Assembly: GCA_964392265.1 (NCBI GenBank) | Contig: CAYMOS010000004.1 | Coordinates: forward strand, 1 to 64,000 | Length of the DNA stretch: 64,000 bases | DNA from: CALMAK01 sp964392265 | GTDB lineage: Bacteria; Patescibacteriota; Saccharimonadia; Saccharimonadales; Saccharimonadaceae | Direction: 5' to 3' | Shown here: positions 60,559-64,000 of the stretch, in pieces | How positions within the stretch are numbered: the stretch's first letter is position 1 | Layout of the letters: the number at the start of each line of letters is the position of its first letter | Translations under genes and position numbers: made by a program | The notes under the pieces: generated by a model | The model's input: the letters and a program-made list of their open reading frames with translations, nothing else | Databases searched by the model: none | What the model was told of the DNA's origin: nothing

Positions 60559-61674
60559 TTAGTAGATAAACGTCCAGCGTGATTGTGCATCAGCAATCGA
60601 GATAGTACCGCCGCCGATGCGGTTCCAGCCAGCGCCACCGTTCATATCAGAATACGTTACGGTACCATTTGCCTCATCAACGCTATCGATAATACCGACA
60701 TGTCCGTACCCACCACCGCCGTATGATGTCTGGAAGACGGCACCAGCCACTGGCGTGCGTGAAACCGTATAACCTTGGGCGCGTGCAGCAGCGGCCCAAG
60801 TATTGGCATTACCCCAGAAACTTCCGACAGGACGTCCCATTGAGGCACGGCGTTCATAAGCATACCAGGTACAATACCCATAGGCATATTTATTGCCAAC
60901 CGAACCACTCATAAAGTTATTGCTGCGATACGTGCTCGCAGAGCCATTCGATGATTGGCTATACTCATACGTGCGTGGCGCAACATAACCTGGGCGTTCT
61001 GTCTCTGGTAACTCACCGGCCGGGATGATAATCTTTTGATCCTTCGTGAGGCCCTGAATTTCCAGGTCATTAAAGGCAACAATACGTTCTTGATTCGCCT
61101 TGTACTTCTCGGCTAACTTTTCAACCGTATCACCCTCTTTTACCGTGTAGACAACTCCGTCGACGGGAGGAATAACGAGCTCCTTCCCCTCATCAAGCGC
61201 GTCCGAGGTAAGATTATTTGCCCACTTTACCGTATCTTTTGAGACGCCATACTGCATAGCAACAGCATCAACCGTATCGCCTGACTTTGCCACATACGTC
61301 GCTAACTCGCGGCGATCAGAGGTAGGCTGAACGATTTGTTGCTTGCTGATACTCACACTACTAGAAGGTGTCACTTCGTTCTTTGCAGCCAAAGAAACTG
61401 AAAGATTGGCAACATTTGTCGCAACAGGAAGATTGGTTGCCTCGGCAACGCTGGCGGCAATCGAAGTAGCAACAACTTCATTGACAGAGGTGTCAGAAGT
61501 ACTAGACTGGCTCGATGAAGTATTACCTATACTGGCAGTAACAGTAGCTGATTGTGGTGTCTTATAGCTTGCGCCAACAACCACAATAGCTGCGATAAAT
61601 ACACTTGCATAAATAGCAACCGCCGACGGCTTGATTGCCGGTTTTTTGCGTCTTGCTGTACGCCTAGCGGCCAC
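60559..61674 (-). CDS. Anchored LysM-CHAP peptidoglycan hydrolase
   Basis: About 371 residues from GTG 61674. A basic start, one helix (AVAIYASVFIAAIVVVGAS), a Ser/Thr/Ala-rich stalk, two LysM domains (TYVAKSGDTVDAVAMQYGV and VYTVKEGDTVEKLAEKY) and a CHAP domain with Cys in YGYCTWYAYERR and His in GHVGIIDSV. It cuts wall peptides at division or in host contact. An in-frame ATT at 61719 with AGGAG 6 nt upstream could be the real start, adding 15 residues. Confidence 0.9.
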   Translation of the reverse strand: MAARRTARRKKPAIKPSAVAIYASVFIAAIVVVGASYKTPQSATVTASIGNTSSSQSSTSDTSVNEVVATSIAASVAEATNLPVATNVANLSVSLAAKNEVTPSSSVSISKQQIVQPTSDRRELATYVAKSGDTVDAVAMQYGVSKDTVKWANNLTSDALDEGKELVIPPVDGVVYTVKEGDTVEKLAEKYKANQERIVAFNDLEIQGLTKDQKIIIPAGELPETERPGYVAPRTYEYSQSSNGSASTYRSNNFMSGSVGNKYAYGYCTWYAYERRASMGRPVGSFWGNANTWAAAARAQGYTVSRTPVAGAVFQTSYGGGGYGHVGIIDSVDEANGTVTYSDMNGGAGWNRIGGGTISIADAQSRWTFIY

Positions 61675-61730
61675 GTTCAGCGATGATGAAACCGCCTGAC
61701 GTTGGGTTTGGGTACTAATTATCGTTCTCC

Positions 61731-61985
61731 TGTCACTCGTATTGCTACAAGGACGGCTACCTTACTTTGTCTTTCTTCTCGCATAAGAACAGAATACATG
61801 TCGACCTATTTCATTAAATAATATTTGCTTCGATAGTTTGCTGTATTCGTTTCGACATTTGTCGGTAGGCCCTTTTGCTTCGCTTCAGTCTGCCCACGAT
61901 CTGTTCTTACATAACAGATGTCGACGAAGCAGCAAAAGTGCTAATATTTAGTATAGCAACTGTTGTATTTTGTGTCAATTTATTT
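61731..61985 (-). promoter_or_regulatory. Long structured leader of the LysM-CHAP gene
   Basis: About 230 nt run from a TATACT box (61954-61959) to the gene. Visible hairpins include ATCTGTT/AACAGAT, GCTTCG/CGAAGC and CGACA/TGTCG. Cell-wall hydrolase genes are often under c-di-AMP (ydaO) riboswitches, but I do not see that consensus clearly. No protein gene. Confidence 0.5.
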
Positions 61986-61990
61986 TGTAA

Positions 61991-63088
61991 TTATATAATT
62001 TGACACTTTTTCTGACAATGATTGCGGATATTTGCCTCATGTTCGGCCTCAGTCCTGGCAAAATATGTCTTATCGTCGTCACCGCTCAGGAAGTAAAGGT
62101 AATCACCCTCGGCAGGCGCGGCAACCGCCTTGAGAGCCGTCACCCCTGGTGAGGCAATCGGACCAGGCGGCAATCCTGGATAGCGACGAGTATTATAAGG
62201 ATTATCAAGATTAACATCACGAGCCACGCCCAACTTGTCGGCGATATATTGATAGGTAACATCCGATCCTAGCTGAATACCTTTTTGCAATCGCAAGAGG
62301 AATACTTGGGCAATCTGTGATTCATCACCACCGCCCGATTCACGTTGGACAATAGAGGCGAGTGTAATACCCTCAAACAGTGTCAGCCCCTGCTGGTTGA
62401 ATCCGGCAATCAAATTATTATCTTTGATCACCTGGTAATAGTCATCAAAGAAGCGTGTTAATACCTCTTTTACCGAAGTACCCCTCACAAAACGGTGTGT
62501 CTCGCCAAAGATATACCCTTCAAGGTCAGCATCAGCTGGCTTTCCTTCAAGTAGCGGATGGCCGTACTGCACCGAAAAAGCCTTATCTACCTCGGCCTCG
62601 CTAAACCCTACCTCTATCAAACGACGTCGGCTATCGGCGAGAGTCGCTCCCGGAAGAAAAGTAACCTCAAATTCATCGATATTTGGACCTTTGGTGAGCA
62701 TGCTTACTATCTCCTGTGTTGACTGCTGGCGTGTAAATGTGTAGGTGCCTGCTTGCAATTTGTTTCTGACCCCACTGATGCGGGTATATACCATAAAAGC
62801 TGTTTCATGGCGAATCAGGTTCGCCTGATAAAGCTTGTGGCCTATTTCATCAGGTGTCATGCCGGTAACAATCTCAACTGTCTGGATAGAGGTATCTTGC
62901 GGATCAACGGGCCGTAGATTTTGCAGGTAAAACGCAAGTCCAGCAAGCAATAAGAGAATCAGCAGACTAACACCAGCAACGATAAGTTTGAAGACAGGAA
63001 ACTTCTTTTTTCCTGCCGGATTAATACCACCGCCCGTATCGGTAATAGGCTGGAATTTGAAAGGCTGTTGCTGCTGGTTATTATCCAT
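61991..63088 (-). CDS. mltG: Endolytic transglycosylase MltG
   Basis: About 365 residues from ATG 63088, overlapping the ruvX stop by 8 bases. A Gln/Pro-rich start, one helix (FKLIVAGVSLLILLLLAGLAFYL), a LysM-like part and the YceG domain (LEGYIFGET, TLASIVQRESGGG, PYNTRRYPGLPPGPIASPG). The active-site region reads VQRES where the family usually has VEKE, so its first Glu is Gln; the second is kept. It cuts nascent glycan strands. Confidence 0.9.
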   Translation of the reverse strand: MDNNQQQQPFKFQPITDTGGGINPAGKKKFPVFKLIVAGVSLLILLLLAGLAFYLQNLRPVDPQDTSIQTVEIVTGMTPDEIGHKLYQANLIRHETAFMVYTRISGVRNKLQAGTYTFTRQQSTQEIVSMLTKGPNIDEFEVTFLPGATLADSRRRLIEVGFSEAEVDKAFSVQYGHPLLEGKPADADLEGYIFGETHRFVRGTSVKEVLTRFFDDYYQVIKDNNLIAGFNQQGLTLFEGITLASIVQRESGGGDESQIAQVFLLRLQKGIQLGSDVTYQYIADKLGVARDVNLDNPYNTRRYPGLPPGPIASPGVTALKAVAAPAEGDYLYFLSGDDDKTYFARTEAEHEANIRNHCQKKCQII

Positions 63089-63491
63089 AATGCGTCTCCA
63101 AATAATCCTGCAGGATAATTGCCGCTGCCTGTGCATCAATATCTTCTTTTGTATAAGGTTGGCGATGAGCCTTGAGACGCTCTTCAGCCATGACACTGGT
63201 TAGTGACTCATCCTGAAATTCAATCGGCACATCAAACACCTCCAGTTGACGTGTAAACTTCTCAACAAATGTCGTCTGATCGGTCGCTAACCCTGCTTGA
63301 TTACGGGGATACCCCACTACCACCAAAGCAGCTTCTTCGCGCACGATGATTTCACCCAACGCCTTTACTGGATCGTCCATCATATCAACCGTGTCATACG
63401 GCATGGCAATTCGCACCCCAGTATCTGCAAGTGCAACACCCGTCCGTTTGGCACCGACATCAAGACCAAGAAGTGTTTTATTCGCTCGCAT
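63081..63491 (-). CDS. ruvX: Holliday-junction resolvase-like RuvX/YqgF
   Basis: About 136 residues, RNase H-like. LLGLDVGAKRTGVAL holds the first Asp, VVVGYPRNQAG follows, and FQDESLTS and DIDAQAAAIILQDYL carry the other acidic residues. Possibly also in 16S rRNA processing. Its start overlaps the previous gene by 14 bases, so the three genes here are an operon. Confidence 0.93.
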   Translation of the reverse strand: MRANKTLLGLDVGAKRTGVALADTGVRIAMPYDTVDMMDDPVKALGEIIVREEAALVVVGYPRNQAGLATDQTTFVEKFTRQLEVFDVPIEFQDESLTSVMAEERLKAHRQPYTKEDIDAQAAAIILQDYLETHYG

Positions 63492-64000
63492 TCTCTATAT
63501 TGAACTCAACCGTTATGCGATCAATATCTTTTGGTACTGTCCGTACCCAGAAGAACGAGAAGTCTACCTTAACATCACTGACACCATCGATTTGCGACAG
63601 CTCACCTTGAATATCCCCAAATCGCTTGCCTGCTACCTTTTCTTTTACCTCAGTCTCGTCGATAACTGGACCAATATGGCCCGTTGCTACAAGTCGTACA
63701 GAGGCTCTATCTCCCTGACGATTAAAATCATTCATTGTCGCCTTGTCAGCACCCGTCTTGTATACCTTTTGGGTTGTTTGATCTTGCATCTGCTTTTTGA
63801 GGACCTCGGTCAAATATTTCTCAAGTTCTGACTTTTCAACACCGTTTAATCGATAGGTGACCTTGCTGGTCAATTTTGCTTTTTTATCAGCCGCCTCTTC
63901 CCCTACAGCCGGACTAGCAGCCGCATCTGCACGATCGGCCACGAAACTCGCCTCAATAACCTGAACACTGTCAGGAAACTTTGCTGTTAATTCTGACCGA
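63478..64000 (-). CDS. C-terminal part of a large surface/membrane protein (cut by the window end)
   Basis: The frame stays open to the window edge (SELTAKFPDSVQVIEASFVADRAD...), so at least 173 residues of a longer protein are seen. The end KRFGDIQGELSQIDGVSDVKVDFSFFWVRTVPKDIDRITVEF resembles the C-terminal domain of baseplate J-like membrane proteins common in Patescibacteria. No catalytic motif. A GTG at 63942 could be an internal start but is not needed. Confidence 0.7.
   Translation of the reverse strand, partial: RSELTAKFPDSVQVIEASFVADRADAAASPAVGEEAADKKAKLTSKVTYRLNGVEKSELEKYLTEVLKKQMQDQTTQKVYKTGADKATMNDFNRQGDRASVRLVATGHIGPVIDETEVKEKVAGKRFGDIQGELSQIDGVSDVKVDFSFFWVRTVPKDIDRITVEFNIENASE

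Noticed and set aside
1..64000. CRISPR arrays, rRNA genes or insertion sequences with transposases
   Set aside because: No regularly spaced repeats, no rRNA stretches and no transposase motifs were seen in reading the window.
1..64000. Recoded TGA (as in Gracilibacteria/Absconditabacteria)
   Set aside because: TGA ends several well-conserved genes at the expected length, such as the methyltransferase and peptide deformylase, so it is a normal stop here.

Overview
The window looks like a chromosomal segment of a Candidatus Saccharibacteria (TM7, Patescibacteria/CPR) genome. The evidence is the gene families rather than any single marker: type IV pilin genes, a LysM-CHAP hydrolase, a SecG/family-5 solute-binding protein block, large serine recombinases ending inside tRNA genes, standard code with TGA stops, moderate GC, and many single genes whose -10 box lies 6-9 nt from the start codon (leaderless transcripts). 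No biosynthetic pathway genes are present, which fits a reduced episymbiont. Species is not assignable from the sequence alone.

Layout. 1-172: tRNA-Gly and tRNA-Phe. 108-2000: a large serine recombinase whose reading frame runs back into tRNA-Phe and which is bounded by a perfect 106-bp inverted repeat. 2000-5030: a dense hairpin region, a candidate structured RNA with its own promoter and terminator, a HinfI-like (GANTC) restriction-modification pair, and an sce7726-type gene. 5055-8353 (minus): a small operon resembling pieces of the F1Fo ATP synthase stalk (c-like membrane hairpin, coiled coil, delta/OSCP, and an alpha subunit reduced to its N-terminal barrel), preceded by a single-pass membrane protein. 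8397-12894: GH37 trehalase, TypA/BipA and a Ser/Thr kinase.

13015-32665 is an accessory island of about 19.6 kb starting at tRNA-Leu(GAG). It carries a second serine recombinase, small plasmid-type genes (RHH protein, replication-relaxation protein, DUF3768, a YNGW small protein) with recurring intergenic motifs, and then an envelope redox and metal-resistance block: VKOR, DsbA, four DUF305-type proteins, a CmtR-like repressor with a Cd/Zn/Pb-type P-ATPase, CsoR with its operator, a CPH-type (CopB) copper ATPase, a His-rich/YHS/ferredoxin-reductase fusion, DUF3105, cytochrome b5 and a b561-like membrane protein. The right end contains broken HxlR and conjugation-ATPase remnants and a PLD-type nuclease.

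32727-64000 is core genome: solute-binding protein, SecG, Xaa-Pro peptidase, prepilin, UvrC, glutamine amidotransferase, FKBP, LiaF-like protein, MFS transporter, peptide deformylase, TrhO, an Erm/KsgA methyltransferase, a heterodimeric ABC exporter, L25, DedA, UvrA, a second prepilin, exonuclease I, Obg, LysM-CHAP hydrolase, MltG and RuvX. Between exonuclease I and Obg lies about 630 bp with no protein gene. It has a perfect TTGACA-17-TATAAT promoter, a closing stem, many internal hairpins and a terminator, and is best read as a large structured non-coding RNA of unknown class.

The strongest candidates for undescribed biology are that large RNA, the catalytic-subunit-free ATP-synthase-like operon, the copper/thiol/heme redox island, and the recombinase-flanking inverted repeat that could swap the recombinase tail.
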